A stretch of DNA of 64,000 nucleotides from Anopheles merus. Lineage: Eukaryota > Arthropoda > Insecta > Diptera > Culicidae. A program made the translations under genes and the position numbers. The stretch covers positions 21,733,977-21,797,976 of the forward strand of contig NC_054081.1 in the NCBI RefSeq assembly GCF_017562075.2, written 5' to 3'. The notes beneath the pieces are model-generated. The model had not been told where the DNA came from, did not search any database, and was given only the letters and a program-made list of their open reading frames with translations. Below are positions 52,413 through 64,000 of the stretch, one piece after another (position 1 is the stretch's first letter; each line of letters starts with the position of its first letter).

Positions 52413-52785
52413 AGCGGAGAGGAGATCAGGACCTGGGACGCGTGTGAACGTGGTACGGTTTGGAGTGTTTTGTATGTGTGCCCCATGGAGCAGTTTGCGA
52501 AGTGTGAAGTGCTTGGTGTATTGATTGTGAGCTCTACTGCTGTGTGATGTTTGATAGTACTTTTGATCTGTCTCGCGAACTCTGGTTCATTGTGCAATAG
52601 CGAGGATGCAATGCTAATGCATAAGCCCTTCCCCAAGAAGCATACCGAAAGCTGAACCCATGGGGAAGGGTATATGGCCCAAGGAGGGGGTTTACTGGGT
52701 AAGAATCCCATGTCAACACCCGTCCGACAACGGGAGTCTTTCGAAGATTTCCCCTCCTTGTAAAAAAAAACACATACACACACGC
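52413..52785 (+). other. R1 LINE 3' UTR and tail
   Basis: Matches the reverse complement of about 42,743-43,100 in order, including AAGAAGCATACCGAAAG, GTCAACACCCG and GGGAGTCTTTCGAAGAT. Both copies end CCTCCTTGTA followed by A/CA-rich sequence. A degenerate CA/CG-rich tract runs on to about 52,860. Confidence 0.85.
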
Positions 52786-52918
52786 ACGCACACACACACA
52801 CGCAAACACCCGCACACATGCACGCACACATGCAAATACGCGCGCACGCATCCACGAAAGCGTGCATGCGACCTCATTCAAAGCGCCGGGCGGGGTGGGG
52901 GATCGCGACATGATATAG

Positions 52919-53327
52919 CGCGTGGCCACGGAGGTGAAAAAATGTTGAAATTTTTTTCAACTTTGTCAAAATTGCTTGTCAACTGCAAAAAAGAGCTTTT
53001 CTCGTGGCCACACCAAAAACATACACAGGAATGACAAAAAGCTCCAACATCTGAATATCATCGAAAGTTTGTTGAAGAAGCACGAAATAGGTACATAAAT
53101 CAATTAGAATCATGCATTGTAGCATTATTATCATAGCAATAGGTCACAACTGCGCAAAATAGCTGTTTGTTTACGCTTTTTCACGAACGTCAAATTTTGT
53201 CAACTTTTGTCAACTTTATTTCCTGGCTGCTATAGGTTGCAAAATTTTGACAAAAGCTCAAAAAAGTGACAAAAGCCCACGTTTTGAAAAATTTGTCAAC
53301 ATTTTGTCACTCTCATGGCCTTTCGCC
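52919..53327. mobile_element. Small MITE inserted in the dispersed repeat (copy B)
   Basis: Left end GCGCGTGGCCACGGAGGTGA and inverted right end GGCGAAAGGCCATGAGAGTG are diverged inverted repeats sharing GGCCA, GTGA and AAAATGTTGA at equal spacing over about 44 bp. It splits the block that is contiguous at 470-490 in copy A; TATA-type sequence lies at both junctions. The interior is rich in TTGTCAA words. Non-coding. Confidence 0.65.
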
Positions 53328-53339
53328 TATAAAGTGAAC

Positions 53340-53910
53340 AGTCACTTTCCCCGCGCTGTGTGTGTGCGTGTGTGTGTCGAGACCCGAAAACTCGAGACGG
53401 ATTTCGGCACATTAAAAAAAAAACATTTTATTGCCGCTATACACTGTGCTACATGATGCTTAGAAGGTCGTTGAAGCAACAAACAAGTTCAAATTAAAAA
53501 TATTAGATTAGTGTTAGACGTTCTCCTTCGCTTGTTTGAAATAGGCTTCGTCACCCTCGATTGGCACGGGAATCGAATGGTCTCATCAATAAAATGAACT
53601 ATCAATAGACCAATAACACTTTAAATCCCTAATCAGCTTCTCTCGCATCGTCTCAAGGTCACACACAAATTAATAAATGCTAACACCCATCAATAACAAT
53701 GCATAACCGCAATGCACTTGTAAGAATCAACGCATACACCACACAGCTGGCAGCTGGCAGTGCAAGGCACGGCTGAAGCTCAAGTAAGGTAAGGCAGGGG
53801 GAAGGAAGAGGGAGAAGAAACGGACCATAAAATGGGCGCCAATATTTTTAAATTTTTCGACCGTTTTTGTTGCTCCGCCGGCTAAAATAGTACGTTCATT
53901 TCGCCAACAG
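53340..53910. repeat. Dispersed repeat, copy B (rearranged relative to 1-512)
   Basis: Contains, in order, the reverse complement of about 395-475 (CGAGACCCGAAAACTCGAGA), a direct copy of 1-200, and the reverse complement of about 305-395 (TTGCTCCGCC, CATTTCGCCAACAG). Blocks at 52,882-52,918 belong to the same repeat, separated by the MITE. Insertions of unrelated sequence lie at about 53,700-53,820. Confidence 0.7.
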
Positions 53911-54840
53911 AGCGCGCTAAACCTGCGCAGGCCTGCGCGGGAATCGCTGAAGTCCCTGAAGAAAATCTGCTACAAAACACCACACAATTAGCTTGATAGA
54001 TAAAATCTGATGCTGCGTCCAATTTTTTTTATTTCGTCGTACGACGAAATCATACGTCCGACGTTATCTATAAAATCCCATATAAATTTTGACAGGCTTT
54101 CCGATAAAATCGCATCCGATGGAGCTCAGACACGGGCTTAAGCTTAGCTGCGCACTCTCAGTTCCGCTATCTGATATGAAATGTTACCTGGACGTAGATA
54201 GGACACGCCCACGACTTTTTTCGATGTTTGTGACACCGTGAGTTTTTGACTGGCAGTGGGAGTTTTTAATGTGTACCTCCCTTACACCTTTCCTTCGCAT
54301 TTATACACTGCCTCTTTTGGAAATAGCTTGATATTGAACTATGCTTAATGTGATACACTCGAAATGATCACGATTTCTTATCAGGAACAAAAATTAAATT
54401 GATCGTTATGCGAGAATTTACTCGTTAAGAGGGTTATTGGTAGGGAATTTAGATTTGCACGTTACGCGAAAAACACACTATACGGGGTACTCGTTATGAA
54501 GGCTGTCACTGTATATACTAATTTGAATAATGCAACAAATGTAGCGATACTTACAAAGGCTTTTGACCCATTAAACGAAAGAATCCGTCAATCAAGATGG
54601 CAGGTAATATATGATACAACAGCACTCGTATCAAATTATGAATCCGAAGTTGTGTAATGCCACCACCAGGAGCCCAGATACATTTGTCCAGTGGAATCTC
54701 GTCCGATAAAGTTCGACCCATCTCTACGATCTGGGACATGGTTGAATTCCTCAGGTTTGAAATGCAGCAGTTGTAGATAGATAGTTGTCGATTTGGATCA
54801 CTAGAAAACAAAATTGTTTTATAAATATAAAAGCTTTTAC
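53911..54840. other. No recognisable feature
   Basis: Contains a short palindrome (TTTCGTCGTACGACGAAA near 54,033) and AT-rich sequence, but no convincing ORF or repeat partner. Confidence 0.45.
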
Positions 54841-54923
54841 ACATACACACACACACACCCACACACACACACACAAACATACAAACACACTTATATCTAC
54901 ATATATCTCATATATCATATATC

Positions 54924-56372
<1,449 letters not shown>

Positions 56373-56447
56373 GACGACCTCCGGTACTTCTCTTACAAGC
56401 GCCGAAGAGGTCAGTTGTTGACAGAACCTTGTTAACAGAACCTCCAG

Positions 56448-56448
<1 letters not shown>
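56373..56448 (+). pseudogene. 76-bp transposase fragment within TA repeats
   Basis: Identical or nearly so to about 57,586-57,661 of the Tc1/mariner-type element downstream (GACGACCTCCGG to AACCTCCAGC, encoding [17 protein letters not shown]). TA runs directly flank both sides, as if copied into the microsatellite. Confidence 0.9.
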
Positions 56449-56537
<89 letters not shown>

Positions 56538-56598
56538 CGTTGGCGAATAAACACCTACATCGAATCTCCACGACTCATTATTATATTTATACATACAA

Positions 56599-56695
<97 letters not shown>

Positions 56696-56697
56696 TA

Positions 56698-56742
<45 letters not shown>

Positions 56743-56853
56743 TGTATGTATAAATATATAATAGAGTCGTGGAGATTCGATGTAGGTGTTTATTCGCCAA
56801 CGGTATATATATATTTATTAATTTATTAATTTATATTATTAATTATTTAACAC

Positions 56854-56922
<69 letters not shown>

Positions 56923-57000
56923 ATGTAGTATATACATGTATAAATATAATAATGAGTCGCGGAGATTCGATGTGAGGTGTTTATTCGCCAACGGTCGGAA
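56449..57000. repeat. TA microsatellites with inverted and direct copies of a 70-bp word
   Basis: A word including TTGGCGAATAAACACCT and TCGAATCTCCACGACTC occurs at 56,537-56,600 in one orientation and at 56,740-56,803 and 56,930-56,995 in the other. Each copy is bounded by TA runs (56,449-56,535, 56,600-56,740, 56,856-56,912). Confidence 0.92.
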
Positions 57001-57462
57001 TAGACGAGAGATAATGTGAGGAACCATTTTAAGTTATACCACTAAATATACATATAATATATACATATGTATATATTTATATATAAAGAGCGTTCGGGAT
57101 GATTTTGACAGTTAAATTTTTGTTTATAACTCGTGATCGAATTGGCATAGGAAAACAAGCAATACGTCATTCGACAGCTAAAAGTGTACGGAACAAGCAG
57201 CGAAAACATCCCGTGATAAAAAAAATGCCAAAAAAGAGTACATTGCGGAAGCGGATCACATGAATCATGATGATCCGCGCCAGACGCGACAACAGCAACA
57301 TGCATCATGATGATCCGCGCCAGACGCGACAACCGCGACATCATGCAGTGCGTGCAGTGTTCGCTGAACATGGTCAAGGCGATCCGGAGTGAGCTGGGAG
57401 AAAACAGCAACGACGACGAAGCGGTGGCAGCACGATAACCACATTCTCAGCGGCGGGATTGC

Positions 57463-57648
57463 GTGCGGACCGACGCTTTCCTGGCTGGCCTCCAGGCGCG
57501 CGTGATGGAAAATCCGGGGATCGGAATTCGGCCGTTGGCACGTGAGATGGGGGTGGCACCATCCACGATGAAAATGGCCCTGAATGACGACCTCCGGTAC
57601 TTCTCTTACAAGCGCCGAAGAGGTCAGTTGTTGACAGAACCTTGTTAA
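57463..57648 (+). pseudogene. Transposase N-terminal helix-turn-helix (mariner-like)
   Basis: Open for 61 codons. AGLQARVMENPGIGIRPLAR, EMGVAPSTMKMALNDDLRY and [12 protein letters not shown] follow the helix-turn-helix and linker pattern of IS630/Tc1/mariner transposases (NP..SIR.LA..LGVS..T). It stops at 57,646. Upstream residues in the same region (KRRSGGST-like) are damaged. It ends exactly where the deletion junction to the C-terminal piece lies. Confidence 0.78.
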
Positions 57649-57661
57649 CAGAACCTCCAGC

Positions 57662-57796
57662 AACACCAAGGCGGAGCTGATGGCGAAAATCAGGTCCGTT
57701 TTCGCGGCCCTATCCCGCGAAACTGTCGCCAGGGCTTGTTCCCGGTTCCGGAGACGGGTGGAGGCCGTAATAGAAGCCGAGGGCGGATATTTTTAA
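57662..57796 (+). pseudogene. Transposase extreme C-terminus
   Basis: Forty-four codons plus TAA: AELMAKIRSVFAALSRETV, ARACSRFRRRVEAVIEAEGG. This resembles the last helices of Tc1/mariner-type transposases. With the helix-turn-helix piece ending at 57,648, the whole catalytic DDE domain is missing, consistent with one internal deletion. Confidence 0.7.
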
Positions 57797-57924
57797 TAAA
57801 ATGAATAAAATACATGGTAAGCTACTATATCGAACAAAAAAAAAATTCCCCGATGATTAATTTAGCCATAATTTTTTTTTCTTTCTCCGTAAGTGACTGT
57901 CAAAATTATCCCGATCGCCCTGTA

Positions 57925-59021
57925 TATTTGTACTTTGATTTCCTTTACAGTTGATTTTCCAAGTCTTACAAGATGCAGCACGTGTGCTTTAAAGGTTATT
58001 TTTTCTTATACATCCTATTTTGAGGCTTCACTTTCTCGCTGTATTCTAATACACTGTAGTAGCTTGTTCTATTAATAGAAGAGAGAGTTTTACCTTAACC
58101 TAACTATCCTATCTTAATCTAATTTTTAAATCTAATTTACCCTGAAACCTACAAAATTCAAATAGAGGCGATTTCACGTACTGCCCTGTGTGTAGAATCT
58201 CTACATTTTTCAATTAGTTTGGTGTTGTATGTAGCTATCGAGTGGAGCTACTTCGCATGTGTCATAAAGATCTGAATTCCTAGTGTATCGATCGCAATTT
58301 GCTATCACCCTTAGCATTTTGTTCGGCATTACCTGTATTTTTTGGCGATGTACTCTGGCACATGTTCCCCAAACCTGGCAATCATAGAGTACCGCTGGTT
58401 GAATGATTTGTTTAAAGACAGCAAGGTTTTTCACAAAGGAAAGTCTGGACCTTCGCGATATCAGTGGGTATAAACTCATTAAGAGAGTTTGACCTTGTCG
58501 TAAGATACTCTCAATCCGTGGGAAAGCATCTGACTATCCAACGTGAGGCCCAAATATTTTGCCTTGTTAGTCCATTCGACCAGAACGCCATTAACCTCAA
58601 CCCTGCTGTGCATAGTTGAGATCAAAGACCGTTTGCGTCGATGAAGGACAATCATGACCTGACTCTTGGCCACGTTTGAAGAACCCCCAATGTTTGAAGA
58701 ATATTGTATAAAAGTATCAAGGCAGCGATGAGCACGACGGCTCACCTCTGTCAGAGATCTACCCTTCACCGCAATGGCAGTGTCATCTGCGAATAAAAAA
58801 ATTTGGTCATCACAAGGTAGTGCCGGAATATCCGCAGTGTACATGATGTACAATAGTGGACTCAGCAAACTACCCTGTGGCACCCCGGCTGGAAGTAAGT
58901 GTACGTCTGAAAGCGTCGAACCCATGGCTACTCTGAACGTCCTTTGTTGTAGATAGTTTGAAATTATCTTTGTAAGGTACATTGGTATGGCAAACGTGAC
59001 AAGTTTATGAATAAGTCCACC
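57925..59021 (-). pseudogene. Jockey-clade LINE, downstream part (RT palm to 3' UTR)
   Basis: Minus strand from 59,021 downward: IHKLVTFAIPMYLTKIISNYL, LLPAGVPQGSLLSPLLYIMY, IFLFADDTAIAVKGRS with an intact FADD box, IGGSSNVAKSQVMIVLHRRK, AKYLGLTLDSQML. The frame breaks at 58,479 and continues with LYPLISRRSRLSF and QPAVLYDCQVWG to a stop at about 58,210. A 3' UTR of about 280 bp follows to 57,925. The upstream part lies beyond the hAT element, from 63,586. Confidence 0.92.
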
Positions 59022-59289
59022 CAGTGGCGCGTTAAACGGTGGGCGGACTGGGCGGCCGCCAGGGGCCCCGGCGATCTAGGGGACCCCGTCATTGTGGATG
59101 TTCGGCTTCGTATCGATTCCCCCCCCCCCCCCCCCCCCCTTGAAGGAACTTTTACCATCTATTTCAAAAAGACTCATTTTTAATTAATGCATTTTTCCCA
59201 TCGCTTCACTCACTGTATTTTGTCGAGGGCCCCGAACCGGAATACCGGGGCCCCATACTACTCAAAGCAGCACATTAAATGATCTAAGA

Positions 59290-61460
59290 AATCTGCCAAT
59301 ACTTGCATCAAAGTCGCAAGCGAAGAACGCTGCGACATGCGCGCACAGCTCAAATCAATACCTCATCATCGTTGTCGCAAAGTATTGGACAGAGCGAGAA
59401 ACCATCAATTTTTGCTGGTGTGGGTGGCCTGTGCACGAGCACCCAAACCCAAAACCACGCAGAGCAACTTGCTGCTAAAATGGAATGCACAGAACGCTGC
59501 GCTTAACTACCACCGAAAACCCGTTACACAACACAAGCATACAACACACCCAAACAAAAATTTAAAGGCCCCGAAACACAATATCAATACACCGGCTCGT
59601 AGGCGGTAAAATTAGCAGGAAAAATTGACTAACATCAAGCAAGCAACGGTGCTCCAGTGGGTAGAGGTTTCATTCGAGAAACGATTCCATCGATATCGAT
59701 GTGTGCGCTTTTCAATTTGGCTGGGATGAAACGTGCCTGCGCTTGTCTGGGGCCCCTATACTTGTTTTGCAGATGTGTGCCGAAAACAGACAGCTGTTTT
59801 CACGCGAAAAATGGTATTCACATCTCAAGCCTGAGATCGTGGAGCGTGCCTGCTTTTAACGAAAAACCTTAAATTTTCACGCGGGGTCCTACTCAACTTT
59901 TGTGGTCAACTGACAAATAGGGGAAATCGGGAAGGGGTGGTATTTATATGTCCAAAAAGGAACTGGGCCATGTTAATATTAAAATGATGTTTTATCACTA
60001 TTTACATACAACTTTTTGTGTGAAGACAAAATAAAAAACCGTTACAGCTATACTGAAGCCAACACTCAAAGGTGGTTTACGGGGTCACAACGATTATGTG
60101 AACTCTTCGATGAAGGGGCCCCGTCGGTAAGGAGGCCCCATCAATAAGGGGCCCGTCTATAAGGGGCCCCATCAATAAGGGGCCCCGTCCATTTGGTGTC
60201 TTGGTTTGGATGGTCCGTGCACGAGCTCACCAAAAAAACGCGGAGACACTTGCTGCTAAAATCCAATGCACGGAACGCAGAACAGCGCTGCGTTAAACCA
60301 CATAGTTTATCCGCCCCTTGAAACAGCCACAATCACAAATCATACACAGACAAAAATTTAAAGGCCCCTAAACAAAATTTCAATACACCGGCTCGTAGCC
60401 GGAGAAATTAGCAGGAAAAATTGACACCAAGCTCGCGTTGCTTTAAAAAGTCTAGGAAGGTCGTTTGGTCAACGGTGCATCAGTGGGTTGAGGTTTCATT
60501 CGAGAAATGGTTAAATCGATGTCATTGTGTGCACTCTTGACTGGGATGAACCGTCCTGTTCTTGTATACGGGGCCCCTGTTACCGCTTGGCGATTTTGTG
60601 TCGAAAGCAGACGGCTGTTTCACACGAAAAATGGTATTCACATTCCTGGCCTGGGATAGTGGATTGTGTGTGTCTTTTAATGCTAAAACTAAAATTTTCA
60701 TTCTTGGCCCTAATCGAACACATCAAGTTTGTAACCGAAGAGAAGGGGAAATGGGAAAGGTTTCAGTTAGAAGGAAGGGGGAAAAGGTATAAAAATACTC
60801 AAGGAACCTATGGACCATGTTCATTTATATATGGTTTTTATCGACTATTTCAATTTTTGCGAATACAACAAGACCAAAAACCGTTACAGATGCATCTACA
60901 TACAGCCATAATACGAAGAACAATCTCCATTGCCTCGGCCATTTGGGGGCCCCGTTGATGATTCCGTCGATTGAGGGGCCCCTTCCATTTGATGTTGTCA
61001 ACCCAATATACCCCCATTTTCCCCCCGAGGGTTATGTTTACTATCAGATTTACTATTACTACCAGGCCTATCAGAAGCATATTTATTTTACTTATCAGAA
61101 GCAGAAAACATTTGCCTTTTTAACATATGCAATATTTTTGTTTAACATGTGCACCTTAGTTGGAAGCGTAGAACGCTGCGATACATGCCCACAGCTCAAA
61201 ACAATATCATTTCATCATCGTTGGCCCAAAGTGTTGGATCAAATGCATTGAACGCTACGCGCGAGCTGGGTCAAGCGAAATCCGTCACAAGAGATGCCTC
61301 ACGCAAACTACATGCACATACAACATTAAAAGGCTCCGAAACCGATCTCAACACAACGGTTCGTAGCCGTAGAAATAAGCAAGAAAAATTGGCTGACACC
61401 AAGCACGCTCTTTTTATCTGTTGAGGTTTCATTCAAGAATGGATTCCGATGTCGATGTGT
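59290..61460. repeat. Three diverged tandem segments inside the hAT element
   Basis: Shared words recur in order: GAACGCTGCG, ACTTGCTGCTAAAAT, CACCGGCTCGTAG, TTTCATTCGAGAAA, CACACGAAAAATGGTATTCAC. They occur near 59,322-59,830, 60,235-60,650 and (partial) 61,165-61,440, so the region grew by tandem duplication of a unit of about 0.9 kb. Short open frames are not conserved between units. Confidence 0.75.
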
Positions 61461-61639
61461 GAGTTTTTTAATTTGGCCTGTGTCTATGTTATCGCGCAAA
61501 AACTAAGAACTCGTGCCCCGGCTAACCTTTGGGGCCCAGTCAAAATTGTGGACTGGACGAAGTGATGGTGGAAAGGCAAGCTGTTGAAGGGTTTGGGTCA
61601 AATTTGGAAGGGTCGACGGAAAGCGATTTCGACGGAAAG

Positions 61640-62370
61640 CGGAATGATAGGAAGATCCTATTTATTAAAAATTAACTGAACATATTTTAATATGACAATT
61701 CATATCGTTGAACTATTCCAAATTTGATCACTATAACATGGATTGTCGGACCAATCAATATGGTCAAATTTGACGAGAAATTAGAAAATAGAAACGAATA
61801 ATTCCATAAAAACCTGACTGTTGATTTTACGAGAACAATGGTTGCACACTTTTGCTTTTTAAGGATGCAACGATTTTCTAGGAGCTTTATTTTAAAGAAA
61901 TGCGCTATCAATTTGTCTGACCTGGTCTTACTTGTCCGTGGCCTCATAATATTTCTGAACGATTGTACGTTTGTCTCGATAATTTTTCAGCTGTTAACTA
62001 TTTTGTACCATCTTCAGATATATCCTAGAAAACAATTTGAAACATGGAAGGAAGGGTACATTAAGAAGCGATATTGCGATTTTGCTTAAATGTTTTGAAC
62101 TTTTTATGACTTTTGCACACATGCTGCAGACTCTTAATTGAAGAATCTTTACAATCAATTTTGGTTATTGTAATTTAATAAAATGAATTTGAAACTTGCT
62201 TGGATGATATAATAATGTAAGAAAACCAATAACCAATCGCATTGTTTAATAACATAAATATCATATCATTTTGTGTATTAACTGTAATAATATAATAATG
62301 TATGTGTAAAACAAATGGATTCTCCTGGCCCTCACCGCTCGATCATTTAGAAAGCCGCTGATCTAAAGCA
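61640..62370. repeat. Diverged relative of the hAT element at 9,250-10,786
   Basis: Matches its right half in order: ATAATTTTTCAG near 61,979, GAAGCGATATTG near 62,064, and CGCTCGATCATTTA near 62,336. The terminal 14-bp inverted repeat is not preserved. It is nested in the larger hAT-type element. Confidence 0.65.
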
Positions 62371-62420
62371 GTGGTCTCCAACCTGTGGTCCGTGGATTAC
62401 TTGAGACAAACATACTGCAA
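62369..62420. repeat. Second hAT-type terminus, CAGTGGTCTCCAACC
   Basis: CAGTGGTCTCCAACCTGTGG with GGTCCGTGGATTAC is a typical hAT end sequence. No matching opposite end with an 8-bp duplication was found. Confidence 0.4.
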
Positions 62421-62699
62421 TACAAGGTATTTCCAGTTACATTCGAATGAAAATATTGTTTTTCCCGCGTGCAAGAAGTTATCGCTCTGACCGATTGAAA
62501 ATGAAGTGGCCGTAATTCGAAGAAAGACGGTACTTCAGTATTCATTGTAACTTCATGTTATGCTCACGATGACGATTTTAAATCAAATCGTCCGTATTAT
62601 GAAACACGAGCTGGAAACTGTAAAGTAGGAAAGAAAATATCGTTTAGAACTATCGTTCTTGTCCATAAAAGACAAACGTAACTAGCTTAGCGAAAACGA

Positions 62700-62940
62700 T
62701 AACTTTCCGACCTTTAACTTCTTTTGAGTATAGATAAAACCAACAACAACGATCATGGCAGGTCAGATTTGTTCGGATTGTCAGGATAGGACTAAGCCCA
62801 TCCATCATCTATCGACTTCTCATTTAAGGAGTTTACTTATGTCCTCCTACCCAAGGTAAGCCTTCTAAACTCTAACGTCCTACAGGTTTTTATGATCGCC
62901 TAGACGATCAAGTGTCGAAAGTCCGCTTCGAAACAGTATC
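62700..62940. repeat. LTR-like repeat, third copy (fragment)
   Basis: Matches 12,655-13,085 in the same orientation with deletions: AGTATAGATAAAACC, TCGACTTCTCATTTAAGGAG, CTACCCAAGGTAAG, GACGATCAAGTGTCGAAA. Inside the hAT-type element. Confidence 0.78.
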
Positions 62941-63585
62941 CACAGTACCCAAAATTTTAACATACCACAAAGCCTTTCTGATATTACTGATTGTTTAGTC
63001 ATTGATATCAATTAAAAATTGGCAAAAAAAAGTATTGATATTGAGGTTTTTATTGATGCGCAGGGTGGCAGTCCATTCTGCTCATGTTCATCTCTGTTTC
63101 ATAAAGTTTTATACAGATGTGAACTGTATTTTGTCGAAACAAGTTTGTTGATTTGGTATGCACTCACGGTAATCATGAAATTTCAGCAAGAACAGCAAAG
63201 TGGTGTGAAGATTTTTCTCAACCAAAACGTTAATCCCGCACGCCGAATACGCACCTAAAATTTATCGGGGTGTCTGTAAGCGGTTACCAAATCAAATTTT
63301 TGTTCATCACGAGCAAGTTGGCATCGCAGTATATTTTCCTTTGAAGCTCAGACATGTCGTTTTGGCAGAATAAATAGCTGCATTTTCAGTAATTTGTTTT
63401 ACTGATATTCAGTACCATGTATTACTCAATAGCTTTCAGTAAAAACTGTAACTGTAGCAAACTTATAAATTTGTAGTGTATGATTCGTACACCATCCCCC
63501 CCCCCCCCCTCCCCGCAATGGATTTGGTGAAGGGGCCCCGTCTACCAAAACGCCTAGGGCCTCGGAGAGGCTTGACCCGCCACTG

Positions 63586-64000
63586 AGTCCACCATGCCAG
63601 ACATTGTCAAATGCCTTTTCGACATCTAACATTGCGACTACCGTGGACCTGGCCTCTCTCTTGTTCTTTTCGAAAAGTTGTTTTAACTTAAATAGCTGGT
63701 GAGTAGTAGAGTGTCCAGGACGGAAGCCAAATTGCTCCTCAGGGATAAGATTAAGTGTCTCCAAAGTTTCCTGAAGGGACTCAAGAACCACACTTTCAAA
63801 CAACTTTCCTAGCGAGAAAAGGAGGCTAATTGGGCGATAGCTTCCGGGATTCGTAGGGTCTTTGCCGGGTTTGAGAATGATCACTACTCTTGCGCATTTC
63901 CATGCTTCAGGAAAGTAGCCCAACTCAAGACAGCTGTTAAAGATATTGCTTATCAAGCAAATGGCCCTCTCTTGGAGGTGCTTTTGTAGGATGTTGAGGA
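63586..64000 (-). pseudogene. Jockey-clade LINE, upstream part (RT fingers), runs off the window
   Basis: Minus strand from 64,000 downward: LNILQKHLQERAIC, ISNIFNSCLELGYFPEAWK, VVIILKPGKDPTNPGSYRPI, FGFRPGHSTTHQLFKLKQLF, VVAMLDVEKAFDNVWHGGL. It is open without a stop. The frame is interrupted at FDNVWHGGL by the hAT element and continues at 59,021. Endonuclease and ORF1 lie beyond the window. Confidence 0.93.

Larger units (their letters stand above)
48800..52785 (+). mobile_element. R1-clade LINE, plus strand, with internal deletion and a hAT insertion
   Basis: Order: ORF1 knuckles (48,807-49,166), ORF2 endonuclease (49,157-50,000), junction, RT and C-terminal region (50,000-51,261), hAT insertion (51,373-52,400), and 3' UTR (about 52,413-52,785) ending TTGTAAAAAAAAACACA. 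The 3' UTR matches the minus-strand R1 at 42,743. The 5' part of ORF1 is missing. Confidence 0.9.
57086..57922 (+). mobile_element. Internally deleted Tc1/mariner-superfamily element
   Basis: Left end AAGAGCGTTCGGGATGATTT (57,086) and inverted right end CAGGGCGATCGGGATAATTT (from 57,922) match over about 27 bp, ending GACAGT. TA flanks both sides (57,084-57,085 and 57,923-57,924). It contains the N-terminal and extreme C-terminal parts of a transposase gene but not the DDE core. A tandem repeat of about 41 bp (CATGATGATCCGCGCC unit) lies at 57,265-57,341. It is inserted beside the 3' end of a minus-strand Jockey LINE. Confidence 0.87.
59022..63585. mobile_element. 4.56-kb hAT-type element with perfect 8-bp target duplication
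   Basis: Left end CAGTGGCGCGTTAAAC and inverted right end CAGTGGCGGGTCAAGC are flanked by AGTCCACC at 59,014-59,021 and 63,586-63,593. The duplication falls inside Jockey RT coding and removal restores its frame, so boundaries are secure. The interior is rich in GGGGCCCC words and contains diverged tandem segments (near 59,290-59,880, 60,180-60,700 and 61,150-61,460), other hAT remnants and an LTR-like fragment. A C-run lies at 59,118-59,140. No transposase was recognised. Confidence 0.93.

Noticed and set aside
58964..59158. 64-codon minus-strand frame with a Gly run
   Set aside because: Crosses the hAT/LINE junction; it is a fusion of unrelated sequence through a C-rich tract.

Overview
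The window is insect nuclear DNA, most likely from an Anopheles mosquito. Three SINE copies look like the mosquito SINE200 family (tRNA-like head, AAG-rich tail), and the retroelement mix fits: RTE, R1, CR1/T1-Q, Jockey, L1-like and I-clade LINEs, an mdg1/412-type LTR element and a gypsy element with env. Simple repeats (TA, GT, GA) are very abundant. I found no confident host gene, rRNA, tRNA or CRISPR array. This is a graveyard of transposons nested inside one another.

Layout. (1) 1-2,995: dispersed repeats, a GT microsatellite, a SINE, and one unidentified open stretch that could be a host exon fragment (2,114-2,420, minus strand). (2) About 2,995-23,355: a degenerate errantivirus-like (env-bearing gypsy) element on the plus strand. 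Its protease, RT, RNase H, integrase and env pieces are in order but pushed apart by insertions: a TA-flanked MITE (3,128-4,182); a 6.1-kb block holding a minus-strand RTE LINE, a foldback fragment, a hAT element and a 328-bp tandem duplication (5,576-11,667); an LTR-like block (about 12,405-13,145); and an L1-like LINE (14,307-21,163). The LINE contains a 1.95-kb inverted copy of the errantivirus and a SINE. Another SINE lies in env. (3) About 23,366-38,890: a Jockey-clade LINE cut into four pieces by a young, nearly complete 7.5-kb mdg1/412-type LTR retrotransposon (24,761-32,242, target duplication TTAG), an unidentified 1.2-kb insertion and a CR1-like LINE whose first ORF has a PHD-like finger. 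(4) 38,910-44,794: a long-TIR element, another LTR-like copy, the 5' part of an I-clade LINE and a minus-strand R1 LINE. (5) 45,573-48,543: a 2.7-kb palindrome and a Tc1-type transposase fragment. (6) 48,800-52,790: a plus-strand R1 LINE with an internal deletion, interrupted by a hAT element. (7) 52,919-57,922: a MITE, the rearranged second copy of the first repeat, a hAT element carrying a CR1 LINE end, TA microsatellites, and an internally deleted Tc1/mariner-superfamily element. (8) 57,925-64,000: a minus-strand Jockey LINE split by a 4.56-kb hAT element with a perfect 8-bp target duplication; the LINE runs off the window.

No coding region looks intact enough to act alone. The youngest element is the LTR retrotransposon at 24,761-32,242 (about ten differences between its LTRs), yet it has frameshifts and a lost catalytic Asp in RT. 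Most other ORFs carry stops, frameshifts or internal deletions. The most unusual signals are the 1.9-kb inverted repeat bounded by TA runs, the roughly 612-bp direct repeat flanking the L1-like LINE, the 2.7-kb palindrome, and the layered, datable nesting. Together they suggest heterochromatin and possibly a small-RNA source locus; that is inference. All identifications are from reading the sequence; no database search was possible.
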